Positions 30,215-40,383 of a DNA stretch of 64,000 bases are shown here, piece by piece (the stretch's first letter is position 1; each line of letters begins with the position of its first letter). The notes under the pieces were generated by a model. The model was not told the DNA's origin and made no database searches. It worked only from the letters and a program-made list of their open reading frames with translations. The stretch lies in assembly GCA_010909725.1 (NCBI GenBank), contig JAACMV010000021.1, forward strand, positions 289,497 through 353,496, written 5' to 3'. Made by a program: the position numbers and the translations under genes. Source of the stretch: Picochlorum sp. 'celeri' (lineage: Eukaryota; Chlorophyta; Trebouxiophyceae).

Positions 30215-32482
30215 ATGGTGCTGCCTGTGGCTGTGCCCAAGCATGCGGCGCACAGTATGCTTCAGTCAACTGGGAGTCAGCAAATGCCTACTGTTGTAGG
30301 GTCTCCGACAAACCCAGTTGGATACTCTGGACAGAATGGTTCGGGTTCAGTAAAATGCCATTCTGTTGCATCGGGAAACATCAATGGAACATCAGCTGGA
30401 TCGTTTCGGTCGTCATTGTCGAGATCTTCGTCGACGAAAAGCAGAGGAGGATCCTTCAAGTGGAACATGTCTGGGGGTCGGGGAGAGTATGGCAGTCGCG
30501 TGACCGAGTCGTTCGTGAAGATTGAAGGGTTTCGGTATAATGGAAAAGAATCTTCTGAGAGCAACAAGAATGATAATGTAGCATCTGGCAAGATTCAGCG
30601 GGATCCCAGTGGGAACTCGCTGTTGACACGAGAACTCTCATTGGAGAACCTGCACATCAAGGAGACGCGCATCTCGTCAAGTTGGTCTGCTGCATCCACC
30701 GCTGGTTCTTCTCCAATGTACAGTAATAACAGCCAAAGTACTGCGTTCTCGCTTCAGTTGCCCACCCTTGAGCCATCACCAGCCCCTGGATTGAGGAACA
30801 CACCACTTCTGTCCATGTCTCCATCATCTGTGCCAGAGTCCATGTTGGTGGAATTGCAGAAGAAGCACTCTGTGTTCAACGAGCCATTGGTTGCACGGGC
30901 ATTTAATATTGCTCGCTTGGCCCATGATGGGCAGGTGAATGTTGGAGCAAGGCCAGGTCCAACCTTTGAAAAGTGCGTGGCAGCTTCGTTGATATTGGCA
31001 GACCTTGGAGCAGATGAGGCAGCAGTCTCTTCGGCCCTCTTGCATGACTGTCTTGACGAAAGCATGCTGGATGAAGCACAGTTGAGATCCATGCTTGGTT
31101 CTGAAAGAACTGTCAAGGTTGTGAAGAGTGTATCTCACCTGTCGTATCTTTCTGAGCGGTTTGAGGAAACCATGCCAATGGCCATGACGCTTTGTGCCCC
31201 CCATGAAACCTCACAAGAGTGCCTTGACTTGATTGCATTGATGTTGGCTCACGCGTCTCCGCGATCCCTGCTTGTTCGACTGGGGGTTGCCTTGGCTGAG
31301 ATGAAAATCTGTGCATCTGCTGTGAAACAGTCGGATACCATGGTTCACGATCCATACGTGAGGAAGGTGGCTCACGAGGCAATGAACATATGGGCCCCTC
31401 TTGCAAATCGATTGGGCGTATGGTCTATCAAATCTCAATTGGAAGACTTGAGTTTCAGTTGTCTGCTGCCAGAGGAGCACACAAACCTTCAGCAGCGCCT
31501 CTCCAAAGCACAAGAGCCAACTGCCCTGGTTGGTTTAATGGATAATTTGAGAGGAGCACTGCAAAAGAATGATGTCGAGTACCTTGATCTGTCTGGAAGA
31601 CCAAAGCACCTTTGGGGTGTGTGGTGCAAAATGCAGAAGAAGGGGTATTCTGCAGAGAGAGTTCAGGATGTCAGAGGCCTCCGTGTTATTGTCCATTCCA
31701 GAGAAGATTGTTACAAGACTTTGAGGGCTGTGGAGAAATCTTGGAAGGTTGTTGGATCGTCGAAGAATTACATCAAAGACCCAAAGAAGAATGGATATCA
31801 ATCACTGCATGTGATTGCGGATCCAGGAGATGGTCATCTTGTGGAAATCCAGATCAGGACAGATAAGATGCATTATCTTGCAGAATACGGAGCAGATGCT
31901 TCTCATTGGAAGTACAAAGAATTGGCATTTGAAGACAAGGATTCTTCCCCGTGTGATGTTGCCAAGGAAGCCAATTGGGCCAAGTTCATCACGCAAAAAC
32001 ATGTATCAATGGACAAAAAGTACAGGCCATCTGGGTCTCCTTCCGAGGATAAGAGTTTGGAAATGATCATGGCTGGTTTGCACGAGAAACGAAACAGCGA
32101 GAAAGAAGAGAAAGATGGCAAAAAAGGCCGTTCTTTCCAAGAATATATTGAGGAAAGTGGCCAGGCGGTGGCTCCTCCTGGAGACAGGCGTGTCATGGTG
32201 GCAGTGATTGCTGCTGGCGTCTTCAAAGTGGAAGCCCTTCCTCACGGCACCACCATTGGCCAAGTTTTGGACAGCCAAGCAAGGATGAATGCCTCGACAC
32301 CTGGATCAACGAAAAAGGTGACTGTCAACAGAAGAGAAGACCAGGATGCTGCTACACTCGTTCGAACTGGAGATGTCCTGGAGATTCACACAGAACCTTA
32401 CGTCGCACCCATCTTTGTACAAAGCAATTCTTTGCCCTTGGGTGGACTAGCGCACAAATTAAAGCAATCACCAATGCCATGA
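30215..32482 (+). CDS. RSH: RelA/SpoT homolog ((p)ppGpp synthetase), hydrolase domain degenerate
   Basis: Plastid stringent-response enzyme. ATG 30215 gives 755 aa, single exon. Residues 1-200 are Ser/Gly-rich (transit peptide plus linker). The HD region (about 215-390) keeps LLHDCLDES, but the usual HP/HC ligand site reads FEKCV and the ADRLHNM motif reads GVALAEMK. Metal ligands needed for ppGpp hydrolysis therefore seem lost. The synthetase domain (about 430-590) is complete: DVRGLRVIV (catalytic Asp), PKKNGYQSLH, VEIQIRTDKMH (catalytic Glu), AEYGADASHWKYKE. A TGS-like domain follows (about 650-725). No ACT domain. A synthetase-only plastid RSH is the best reading; regulation by Ca2+ (CRSH type) is not indicated because I see no EF-hand. 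Confidence 0.9.
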   Translation: MVLPVAVPKHAAHSMLQSTGSQQMPTVVGSPTNPVGYSGQNGSGSVKCHSVASGNINGTSAGSFRSSLSRSSSTKSRGGSFKWNMSGGRGEYGSRVTESFVKIEGFRYNGKESSESNKNDNVASGKIQRDPSGNSLLTRELSLENLHIKETRISSSWSAASTAGSSPMYSNNSQSTAFSLQLPTLEPSPAPGLRNTPLLSMSPSSVPESMLVELQKKHSVFNEPLVARAFNIARLAHDGQVNVGARPGPTFEKCVAASLILADLGADEAAVSSALLHDCLDESMLDEAQLRSMLGSERTVKVVKSVSHLSYLSERFEETMPMAMTLCAPHETSQECLDLIALMLAHASPRSLLVRLGVALAEMKICASAVKQSDTMVHDPYVRKVAHEAMNIWAPLANRLGVWSIKSQLEDLSFSCLLPEEHTNLQQRLSKAQEPTALVGLMDNLRGALQKNDVEYLDLSGRPKHLWGVWCKMQKKGYSAERVQDVRGLRVIVHSREDCYKTLRAVEKSWKVVGSSKNYIKDPKKNGYQSLHVIADPGDGHLVEIQIRTDKMHYLAEYGADASHWKYKELAFEDKDSSPCDVAKEANWAKFITQKHVSMDKKYRPSGSPSEDKSLEMIMAGLHEKRNSEKEEKDGKKGRSFQEYIEESGQAVAPPGDRRVMVAVIAAGVFKVEALPHGTTIGQVLDSQARMNASTPGSTKKVTVNRREDQDAATLVRTGDVLEIHTEPYVAPIFVQSNSLPLGGLAHKLKQSPMP

Positions 32483-33082
32483 TTGGTGCCCCTTGAACTT
32501 TGGGAGCAAACAGATGTGTACTGTAGCATGACAGAAAAAGATGAAGAAAACACTGTACCACTACTATATACTGTACTCGTCCCTGGACGAATGTTTGAAA
32601 TACTAGTGCCTGAACTCGGTACACACAGACTGTAGAGTATAGTGCCGATTGTTGTATCATATGTGGTGTACTCCTTTTGACCACCATGGCAAGCAAGACG
32701 TTATAATGCATATACTATGTATCATACTTTGTACTAGTGAAAATTGTAACATCCAACAGTGCTCTAATGTATGCACGTATCAGCATATGAATCATGGCTG
32801 ACAATGGGCGATGCAATGCAAGACTTTGATTTTCCTGTTGACAAGCTTGTTGTTGATGCCCCGATGGCCTCATCTGTGTCGTGAATCTTGCAGATTTTCC
32901 TTGCCATGATTTGATTCAGTTGGCCAGACACGCGTTGCATGCATTAATTCATATTTATAACACCAGTTGGCTTTATTTTTGCGTAGAGCATCGGAGAAAA
33001 GGACAGGGTTTCGCAATCTTGTAGTTGCACCAAAATCTCTTCTCCTCATTTAATCCTCTAGTTCCAACAGGTTGAATCCGAT
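32483..33082. other. Intergenic, no gene recognised
   Basis: 3' region of RSH and promoter of the carrier gene. Only tiny ORFs (for example 26 codons at 32804) and no repeat or RNA gene were seen. Confidence 0.4.
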
Positions 33083-34117
33083 ATGGCCCAAGCAAGCTCG
33101 TACACGTATTCAATACGAGATTTGTGTCCATCCTCAGTCTATCGAACTCCGTCGATGGCGACATGGACTGAGCGACACGATACCTTGTATGACACTTCTC
33201 CAAAGACGCCATGGTCGTCTCGGGATGACACGACGCCGTCACCGTTGATCTATCAGAAGAAAGAGGAGGAGAGTCTTGGGGAGATTTTGAGCAGAGCAGG
33301 GAAAAGGGCGCTTGGCGGGGGTATTCCCGGTGCAGCTGCCATGGGAATTCAAGTCATGTCACTCATGTGGTTGCGTACAACTGTGAACTATCAATACAGA
33401 TATGGGATGACGACAACAGAGGCTCTGAAGCACCTGTACAAAGAGGGAGGTGTCAGAAGATTCTATCGAGGCGTGGGTCCAGCTCTTATGCAGGGTCCTT
33501 TGAGCAGATTTGGTGACACGGCGGCAAATGCCGGTGTTTTGGCTTTTATGGACAGTCATCAATCGACCAGAGATCTTCCGATCGGTGTCAAAACTATTGC
33601 TGCGTCAGGATCTGCTGCACTGTTTAGAATCTTCTTGATGCCAATAGATGCCACAAAGACAATCATGCAAGTGGAAGGTAAGAATGGATTTCCAACCCTT
33701 GTGAAAAAGGTTCGCACAAATGGACCCACTGTCTTATACCATGGCGCACTGGCAGCCTCAGCAGCAACCTTTGCTGGCCACTACCCATGGTTTGCGACAT
33801 ATAATTACCTAAATGAAGCTCTTCCAATCTATGAGGAATTGCCAAAGAAGTTGATGAGAGCCGCATTTATAGGATTTTGCGCATCTGCCATCTCTGATAC
33901 AGTGTCAAACTCCATCAGAGTTGTCAAGACAACAAAACAAACAGCAACCACACCAATGACGTACCCCGAGGTTGTCCGATCAGTGATTCAAACCGACGGT
34001 CTCATGGGATTGTTTGGGCGAGGACTCAAGACAAAGATTCTTTCAAATGGATTACAAGGACTGCTCTTCTCTGTTCTTTGGAGAATGGGACAGGACTGGA
34101 TGAACAAGACATCCTAG
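33083..34117 (+). CDS. Mitochondrial-carrier-like membrane protein (SLC25 type)
   Basis: 344 aa, single exon. Three tandem modules each with two amphipathic membrane segments can be followed from about residue 75: GAAAMGIQVMSLMWLRTTVNYQYRYG, then LFRIFLMPIDATKTIMQVEG (second-module PxDxxKT, a clear carrier signature), then DTVSNSIRVVKTTKQT. GVRRFYRGVGPALMQGPLSRFGD and GLMGLFGRGLKTKILSNGLQG match the odd/even loop helices. The first and third signature prolines are not canonical, so this is a divergent carrier. The first 70 residues are a Ser/Thr-rich extension that could be a targeting peptide. Substrate unknown. Confidence 0.8.
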   Translation: MAQASSYTYSIRDLCPSSVYRTPSMATWTERHDTLYDTSPKTPWSSRDDTTPSPLIYQKKEEESLGEILSRAGKRALGGGIPGAAAMGIQVMSLMWLRTTVNYQYRYGMTTTEALKHLYKEGGVRRFYRGVGPALMQGPLSRFGDTAANAGVLAFMDSHQSTRDLPIGVKTIAASGSAALFRIFLMPIDATKTIMQVEGKNGFPTLVKKVRTNGPTVLYHGALAASAATFAGHYPWFATYNYLNEALPIYEELPKKLMRAAFIGFCASAISDTVSNSIRVVKTTKQTATTPMTYPEVVRSVIQTDGLMGLFGRGLKTKILSNGLQGLLFSVLWRMGQDWMNKTS

Positions 34118-34182
34118 CCGTGGTTCGTTTTCACTATATGATTATTACATCATCATCAATAATAACGAGTGCGCATATACAT

Positions 34183-34617
34183 TTACTTGAGTGGGATGAA
34201 TCTGGAAGAGGTGGAGGCACCAATTCCTGGTCTTCCGTGACGCACTGGCTTGTAACTGATTGAGTATTCAGCCAAGTAGTGACCCAACATATCTGGCCTG
34301 ATTTCTACCTGGTTGAATGTCTTTCCATTGTACACACCAACAATGCTACCGATCATCTCTGGGATGATGACCATGTTTCTCAAGTGCGTGCGAACTGGGT
34401 CTGGCTTCTCACCAGTTCCCTCAACAGCCTTTCTAGCCTTACGGAGCTTCTTAATAAGTCCCATGCACTTTCTGTTCAATCCTCTCTGGAATCTACGGCG
34501 CTGGCGGGCAGAGTACAGCTCTACAAGTTCGTCATTGCTCATGTCCAGGAGCTGCTCCAAATCCACTCCACGGTACGAGTACTTTCTGAATGATCTCTTC
34601 TTTGGTGCGTCAGCCAT
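34183..34617 (-). CDS. RPS15: 40S ribosomal protein S15 (uS19)
   Basis: Small-subunit ribosomal protein at the decoding-site head. ATG 34617 gives 144 aa ([20 protein letters not shown]...), normal length. Signatures include [44 protein letters not shown] and GHYLAEYS...[10 protein letters not shown]. Upstream of the ATG, a long pyrimidine tract ending TTTCTGCAG at 34654-34649 looks like a splice acceptor, so a 5'-UTR intron is likely. Convergent with the carrier gene. Confidence 0.96.
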   Translation of the reverse strand: MADAPKKRSFRKYSYRGVDLEQLLDMSNDELVELYSARQRRRFQRGLNRKCMGLIKKLRKARKAVEGTGEKPDPVRTHLRNMVIIPEMIGSIVGVYNGKTFNQVEIRPDMLGHYLAEYSISYKPVRHGRPGIGASTSSRFIPLK

Positions 34618-35306
34618 TTTTACTTTTTTGTAATCAATCAATACAGTGATCTGCAGAAAGAGAGAGAGACAAAGAACGAGTCAGTACTACTCCACACGAC
34701 ATGGCTACTCAGAGTCGCCCGAACACCGCAATCCAAGAAAATCCACACCCATGCGATCCGTATTCAACAATACTATCGCAATATATACCATTGTATCCAA
34801 CGATGGCATCGTGAGCCACATCATATCCCTCCCCACCCAGGCGGCTTCCAGTCGCCGACGGCTCTTCCATGCTCTGGCCATGACCACTCACGCGACGTAT
34901 GTGGATCACGCAGCCATTAAGTTGAAAGAAAAAATACTACTAGTACCAAAACAAATAGAACAAACGCCCCACAACGTCTCCAAAAACTGCCTGCCGTCAG
35001 GCAGTGATTCCCGACGACCCCCTAGAAGCACCGCAGTCTTCTACCCTTCTATACGATGAGCCAAAACAGACACGTACATATTAATTGAGATACCTCTTTT
35101 CTATAGTAAAATTATGAACTATGGTGGCGAGGGACCAGACGAATGACTTGGCCTGCCCCATAGTGGCAACCATATGAATGGCCCACCAAGCAATAGCTTT
35201 GACCGGACAAAAGTATTTTATGCATACTTACATACTGATGTTACACCTCTTGGATTTGTATTTGATTCATTCATTCTATTACGACTACTATCGATAGATA
35301 CATTGA
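34618..35306. other. RPS15 leader/promoter region and UBC12 3' region
   Basis: No protein-coding gene seen. It contains the probable RPS15 5'-UTR intron and leader exon, and a perfect hairpin ACTGCCTG-CCGT-CAGGCAGT at 34986-35005. Confidence 0.45.
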
Positions 35307-36033
35307 CTATACAGTCTTGGTTCCCTGTGCAGGGGGGAAATATACACCACCAATACGCATTCCTCGGCGAACAGCACCCCTCACCACCTGTTCAAATCCA
35401 ACCCTGTCTGTCTGCATCATGGTCGACGCACTCTTGTTCAATGGGTCGTCAGGGTTTGGATCCAGCAACAAAAAGAGCAGACCATATATAACTGACGAGA
35501 TTGACAACACTGGGGACCAATCCTCTCTAAGAATATTCAGACACACGTTGCCCTCCACATCAATGTTTGGGTGAAACACCTTGGTCAGGCATTTCACTTT
35601 CGGTGGATCGTGCGGATACGATTGTGGTACTTGAAAACTGAATAGGAACATTCCATCTCTATAGATTCCCTCATCGGGGACAAGAATGAGCTCAAAGTCC
35701 ATGACATGATTGCTGCCTTGAGGAAAATTCAGCCTTGCATTCTTCGGAAGCTCCAATCCCGACATATCTGCGATAGCCATATGTATGTGTTATTTTGAAT
35801 CATTTTTCGTGGTCAAGCGATACGCCGGTACATACCTTTTTGAGTTCGAAGTTCAGCCGGACTCTGAGTGGTTGAATTTCCTTTGGCAGCCTGCTCTGCC
35901 TGTTTCTTTTGTTTCTCCTGCCCATTAAATACGTATAATTAGCATTATGTAACTAATTCGTGCATACGTTGACGTCAAAATGTCGAAAAGGACGGCGTTT
36001 GTGGCGTACCTTGACGCTGTACAGTTTAATCAT
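35307..36033 (-). CDS. UBC12: NEDD8-conjugating enzyme UBC12
   Basis: E2 that transfers NEDD8 to cullins. Three exons: 36010-36033 (8 codons, MIKLYSVK), 35836-35917 and 35307-35767, with GTACGC and GTATGT donors; 188 aa. The N-terminal MIKL...SVK peptide is the UBC12-specific tail that docks on the NAE1-UBA3 E1. The core has QSYPHDPPKVKCLTKVFHPN, and NVCLNILREDWSPVL contains the catalytic Cys. SVIYGLLFLLLDPNPDDPLNK follows the family. The C-terminus (GGVYFPPAQGTKTV) differs from the usual YIGxTYFERCL-type end. The tiny first exon would be missed by simple ORF finding but is required for the docking tail. Confidence 0.94.
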
Positions 36034-36175
36034 CCTTTTCTCGTATCAGTACGAAATGTCGTGTCATATATATATCGACTCGAATGTCTTGCAAATAATA
36101 CTAGTATCATTAAATCATCAATAATATCTTGGTAAAAGAAGCACAGTACTGCAGTAGTATGTTTGAAAACTTTAT

Positions 36176-38569
36176 TCAAGGAGAAGATACACCATCCATG
36201 GAGGAGGACCCGGAGGAGCCAGACTCCTTCTCATCCTTGATTCCATCAAGTGGTGGGGCAGTTTTGAACTGTCCTTCTTCCATTGTTTTTGATTGCGTCG
36301 CTAACGCTTGTTCCTTGCGGAGGAGGAATTCTCTGTACTCGGAGACGAGTCCAAGAATGACAATGAGCGCCAGGCATGCTGAATACACTGCCCATGCCCA
36401 GGTGTCCACATTTTCCTCTCCCATACCAAACATGCCATAATAAATATTTGCCAGAGCCAAGAGAGTGGTGCATCTGCCGACCCACATGTGATATGGTCCC
36501 CATATCTTTCTCAGAGTTGTTCCTGGCTTTGGCTTCCACAGGAGGGCCAGAACCTGGACAGTTGCCAGAACTGTAATCGTCACGCCTAAATCTCTATGCA
36601 CCGTATACAATGTATCCCATGACTTGTTGATGGCAAAACCAAGCCCGAAACCAACAAGTCCCAAAAGGTATCCAAATGCCATGATGTATCTGTGTGCATT
36701 GTACCATTTGGGGGCCTGGAGTTGGTTCTTTGCACGAGCACCAATGATACCAAGTGGGACAAGGATACCCCATCCAATCGCAGAAAGGACTTGGTGAGCA
36801 ACCTTGGCGCCTTCGTTTTGAACCACGGTGATATCATTAGAGATTGAGAATCCATCAGACACAAGGGCAATGGCAAGATTGACATCCCCAGCACCATCAT
36901 CATAATGCTCCTTCAACGATCCATCAGATCGCACATCACCTGCCGCAAATATCAAATTATACGCAGAGAGGGGTGATGCAGAGCTCTGGAAGAGCCTTCG
37001 TCTTCTCTGCCCCTGCATGGCAGACTGGACACTGGAAAAGGAGTATGGAAGGCTCACTGTGAACAGACCAGACACCATGCCATCGTTTTCAGGTCCAAAT
37101 GGTGGGACGATATCCAACACATTCGCTCCTTCTGAGCTGATATCAACATCTGACTCGTCATATCCAGTCATATAGTACTGTTTCAGGGATGTCCCAATGG
37201 TGCTGGTGGAGGACAAAATCATGGCCGCAGCATCAACCATGGAATTTTTCTTGCTTGGGAATCCGACAGACACGTATTGATTGTTGATAGATGCATTCAT
37301 ACCCATGGTCATGATGGTCACTCCAGGATCATTTGGATCCATTGTCAAATTCCACGCAATGTTGAAATTGGATCCAACTGTTGTCACATCAGTGCACGTC
37401 TGGAAATTCATCTGTTCTCCGTTAATCGTCATGACACATTTCAATGGTATCATGGATGCTTTCGCTGCGTCAGCAGCAGCTTGTTGCACCACCGCTGATG
37501 CCTCTCCATCATCATCATGATCATGGTCGTGATCATCATCATGATCAGCTTCGCCCTCAGCCTCGGAACGATCATCATCATCATCATCATCATCCCTTTC
37601 AGCCTCTCCGTCAAACGCGTCAACAGGAAGCACAGAGGGCGATGCCTCTACGACAGACACCGGTGATGGTGGAACAACAACATCAGGAGTCGCCACAACA
37701 TCAGCAGCAGCAACAGGAGGAGAAGCTGCTGCAGCATCTGTCACCACAAGCCCCAAAGGAGACGATGCAAGACACTCAGTCTGTGGTTGATCCAAAGCAA
37801 GCTTCAATCCAGGCCTCTGTGGCGTCTCCACCGTATGCAACAGAGCATCAGGCTGTGCTATGCTCGACCCAGCACCAACCCGTCCCATAGCATACATGGC
37901 ATACCTCGAATCATCAGCCGGCCACGCCGTCCCAGGAAGACCTTCAATATCAACCCCAAGAGGCTTGCGCATACGCACCGCCAACACATTTCCCTTCTTC
38001 TCGCACGCCACCATCTCCACCATGGTTGTCCCATCATTCTTCCCATTGGACACATATGTAGGACAAGCCCCAAATCCGAGGGAATAATCGCATTCAAGAA
38101 TCGTCTGTAAGTAATAATCATACCCAAAACACTCTCCATTCACCAACCCTCCCAAAATCGCAGTCCCCCCAGTCATCTCAGACCCACGAGCTCCCTCCTT
38201 GGAATACCCATAGGACAGGTAATAATTCTCCGTCGCCCCATCCGGCAACCGACCCTCCAACACAATATCAGCAATTTGGTTACCACTTTGATCAGATTCT
38301 AACGTCCAATACATGTATAGTCTGTTCCGAACAAGCTCCACACAGTTTTCCATGCCACTCCCAATGGCATTTTGACCAGCGACATATCCACCTGCAATGC
38401 ATTTATAAGCAATATCGCGTCAATCTATGAACATAAAGATAGTATATATCTAGAAGATACCCCTTGTATCCCCTAAAAATGACATGAGTATAGAACGCGG
38501 TATACCTGGCTGAGAAAGCCCAACAGCAGTTAGAGCTAGAAAAAGGTACAGTTTGATCATCAAAGACAT
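36176..38569 (-). CDS. DOMON and cytochrome b561 transmembrane electron-transfer protein
   Basis: Exon 1 (38506-38569) encodes the signal peptide MSLMIKLYLFLALTAVGLSQ. Exon 2 (36176-38391) follows in phase 1; 759 aa. The extracellular part has two DOMON-like beta domains (about residues 35-180 and 315-470). Between them is an Ala/Pro/Val linker containing an Asp-then-Asp/His block (DDDDDDD...DHDDDHDHDHDDD). The membrane part (about 545-715) is a cytochrome b561 core with four heme-ligand His in VAHQVLS, WYNAHRYIM, YTVHRDLG and GPYHMWVG. The family passes electrons from cytosolic ascorbate or similar donors across the membrane. The acidic/His tract could bind metal. Its start is 59 bp from a divergent BspA-like ORF. 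Confidence 0.9.
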
Positions 38570-38628
38570 CGGAATACCATCCAATCGATGTATATAATTG
38601 ACAAATATCAGTACAATTGGAAGTTATA

Positions 38629-38904
38629 ATGAATTTACGACCCATTGGAAGGTGGGATACAAGCAATCTTCAAGAAATGTTTCAAATGTTCCTTGGTGCC
38701 GAATCATTCAATCAGCGCATTGGAAAATGGGACACAAGCAATGTCCTGGAAATGTTTGAAATGTTCTCTGGTGCGACATCGTTCAACCGGGACCTGAGCA
38801 CATGGTGTGTTGGAAAGGTCAGTAGGTTTGAAGATTTTGCCCTTGACAGCCCACTGCAGAAATCATTCTTGCCACCATTTGGCACCAAGGATAACTGCAA
38901 CTAA
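38629..38904 (+). CDS. Short BspA-like (DUF285) repeat protein or fragment
   Basis: 91 aa. It carries two copies of the DUF285/BspA leucine-rich-repeat unit: WDTSNLQEMFQMFLGAESFN and WDTSNVLEMFEMFSGATSFN, followed by a partial third (LSTWCVGKVSRFEDFA). Full-length family members usually have many repeats and a signal peptide; both are missing here. In-frame upstream sequence stops at once, so this is either a truncated copy or a very small gene. The family is common in protist and bacterial surface proteins and spreads between genomes. Confidence 0.6.
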   Translation: MNLRPIGRWDTSNLQEMFQMFLGAESFNQRIGKWDTSNVLEMFEMFSGATSFNRDLSTWCVGKVSRFEDFALDSPLQKSFLPPFGTKDNCN

Positions 38905-39141
38905 CTGCGGAAATCAAATGCTCTTCTATTGTTGGAAATGATATTCATCTAGCATCACCACCATCATTAGTCGGAGGGGGTCCTCAAGCTGATACCCTGC
39001 TCTCTCTCTCTCTCTCTTCTTTCTTGTACTGAAATAATCATGTTACTTCATTCATGAAGTAATAATAACCATGTGCATCTCTTTCGCATGATATATACAC
39101 AGCTCCAGAAACTGCTACTGCACTACTAGTAGATAGAAAAC

Positions 39142-40383
39142 ATGAATTTGTGCAAAACGACATTACTAGAATCATTGTTGGGGTTGTTTGCGGTGATTCT
39201 TTCGCACTGCGCTCGCATCAGTCATGGTCAAGAGACGCAAAACATAGCAGACCTGATTCCGCAGCCACCCCCTGATGCGGAATTTATTTATAACACAACA
39301 TTTCCATCTTTTGCGAATGAAGGTGGGCCGATAGATCTAACCCTGTCGTTGTACGAGTCACAAACGAGTTACATTGGAATGCTTCTGCCGAGTGGGTTTG
39401 TGTCTTCGTTATACCTCGGGGATGGTCAATTCATGATGCAAATGGGTAAATTTTTGAGTTGGGAGTGTACTGGGAACGAAGGAGAGTACAGAGCGACGCT
39501 TATCAGGAGAGATATTTTTTCCAATGGGACCATGGTTGTGGCGAATCGGTGCGAGCTGGGTAAGATTACGCCGGAATATTATTATTGGGTGTCGTCAACA
39601 GTGACGTGTCCAGAGGTCGGGACAGCGTTTCCAGAGTCGTCGGAGACGACGATTTTATATGATACGACAACAATTGCCCCTCCAAATTTTTCAAATCTGA
39701 CATGCAAACAAGGGGCAACTGTCACGGGTCTGAACACGACTGGAACGGCGGGGTTGGACCCCGTGTATTTGAATGAATTAGGTGTGTATTCATTGAATAC
39801 GACGATTCCTCCACCGCCAAGGGCGGTGCCTGGTGTGTACACACCACCTCCATATCAGTACAAGGGTATCACACCTGTTGTTAATGGCATCTGGGATTTA
39901 GCCTACGCTGACGCTTTTAGGACGATTGCATCGGATGGATTCTGCATCCTCATGTACAATAAAACGCTCAACACATTTACACAATCGCTCGGAAAGTATG
40001 ATTCCTATGAATGCTTGGTGCTTGGGGATAATAACGGATACAGATCTGTGGCATCGCAGTCATCCTTCAATCAGACTGGTGTTTTGTTTTTATCACCGGC
40101 CCCTGGTTGTAGTGCTTCTGTATTTTTGACGCAGAGTGTAACGCAGGTTGCTATTAATGCCACGTTCAATGCAACCTGTCCAGTGCCTTCCCGGAATGCT
40201 CCTCTCTCTGTGTTAATCACGAGTATTCCAGGGGATAATGGAGATGATCTTGTTCGGGATGATCCTAATAGGCCATTGTGTATTAGCGAGACTGGTGGTA
40301 TTAATGGTGCCTCGGTTATGTCTGAGACACTGATGATCATCATGTCTGTGTGGGTCTCTGTCTTTTTTTCATGGGGTTTTTGA
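39142..40383 (+). CDS. Secreted or membrane-anchored glycoprotein of unknown function
   Basis: 413 aa, single exon. The N-terminal signal peptide (about 1-30) ends near SHGQE. Thirteen or so N-x-S/T sequons are visible. The last 25 residues (MSETLMIIMSVWVSVFFSWGF) are hydrophobic, fitting a GPI signal or a C-terminal membrane anchor. The body appears duplicated: MGKFLSWECTGNEGEYR in the first half and LGKYDSYECLVLGDNNGYR in the second, each followed by a similar strand pattern and a later Cys. I do not recognise the family. It is probably an extracellular surface protein. Confidence 0.65.
   Translation: MNLCKTTLLESLLGLFAVILSHCARISHGQETQNIADLIPQPPPDAEFIYNTTFPSFANEGGPIDLTLSLYESQTSYIGMLLPSGFVSSLYLGDGQFMMQMGKFLSWECTGNEGEYRATLIRRDIFSNGTMVVANRCELGKITPEYYYWVSSTVTCPEVGTAFPESSETTILYDTTTIAPPNFSNLTCKQGATVTGLNTTGTAGLDPVYLNELGVYSLNTTIPPPPRAVPGVYTPPPYQYKGITPVVNGIWDLAYADAFRTIASDGFCILMYNKTLNTFTQSLGKYDSYECLVLGDNNGYRSVASQSSFNQTGVLFLSPAPGCSASVFLTQSVTQVAINATFNATCPVPSRNAPLSVLITSIPGDNGDDLVRDDPNRPLCISETGGINGASVMSETLMIIMSVWVSVFFSWGF

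Noticed and set aside
32804..32884. 26-codon plus-strand ORF after RSH
   Set aside because: Too short, no signal and no recognisable motif.
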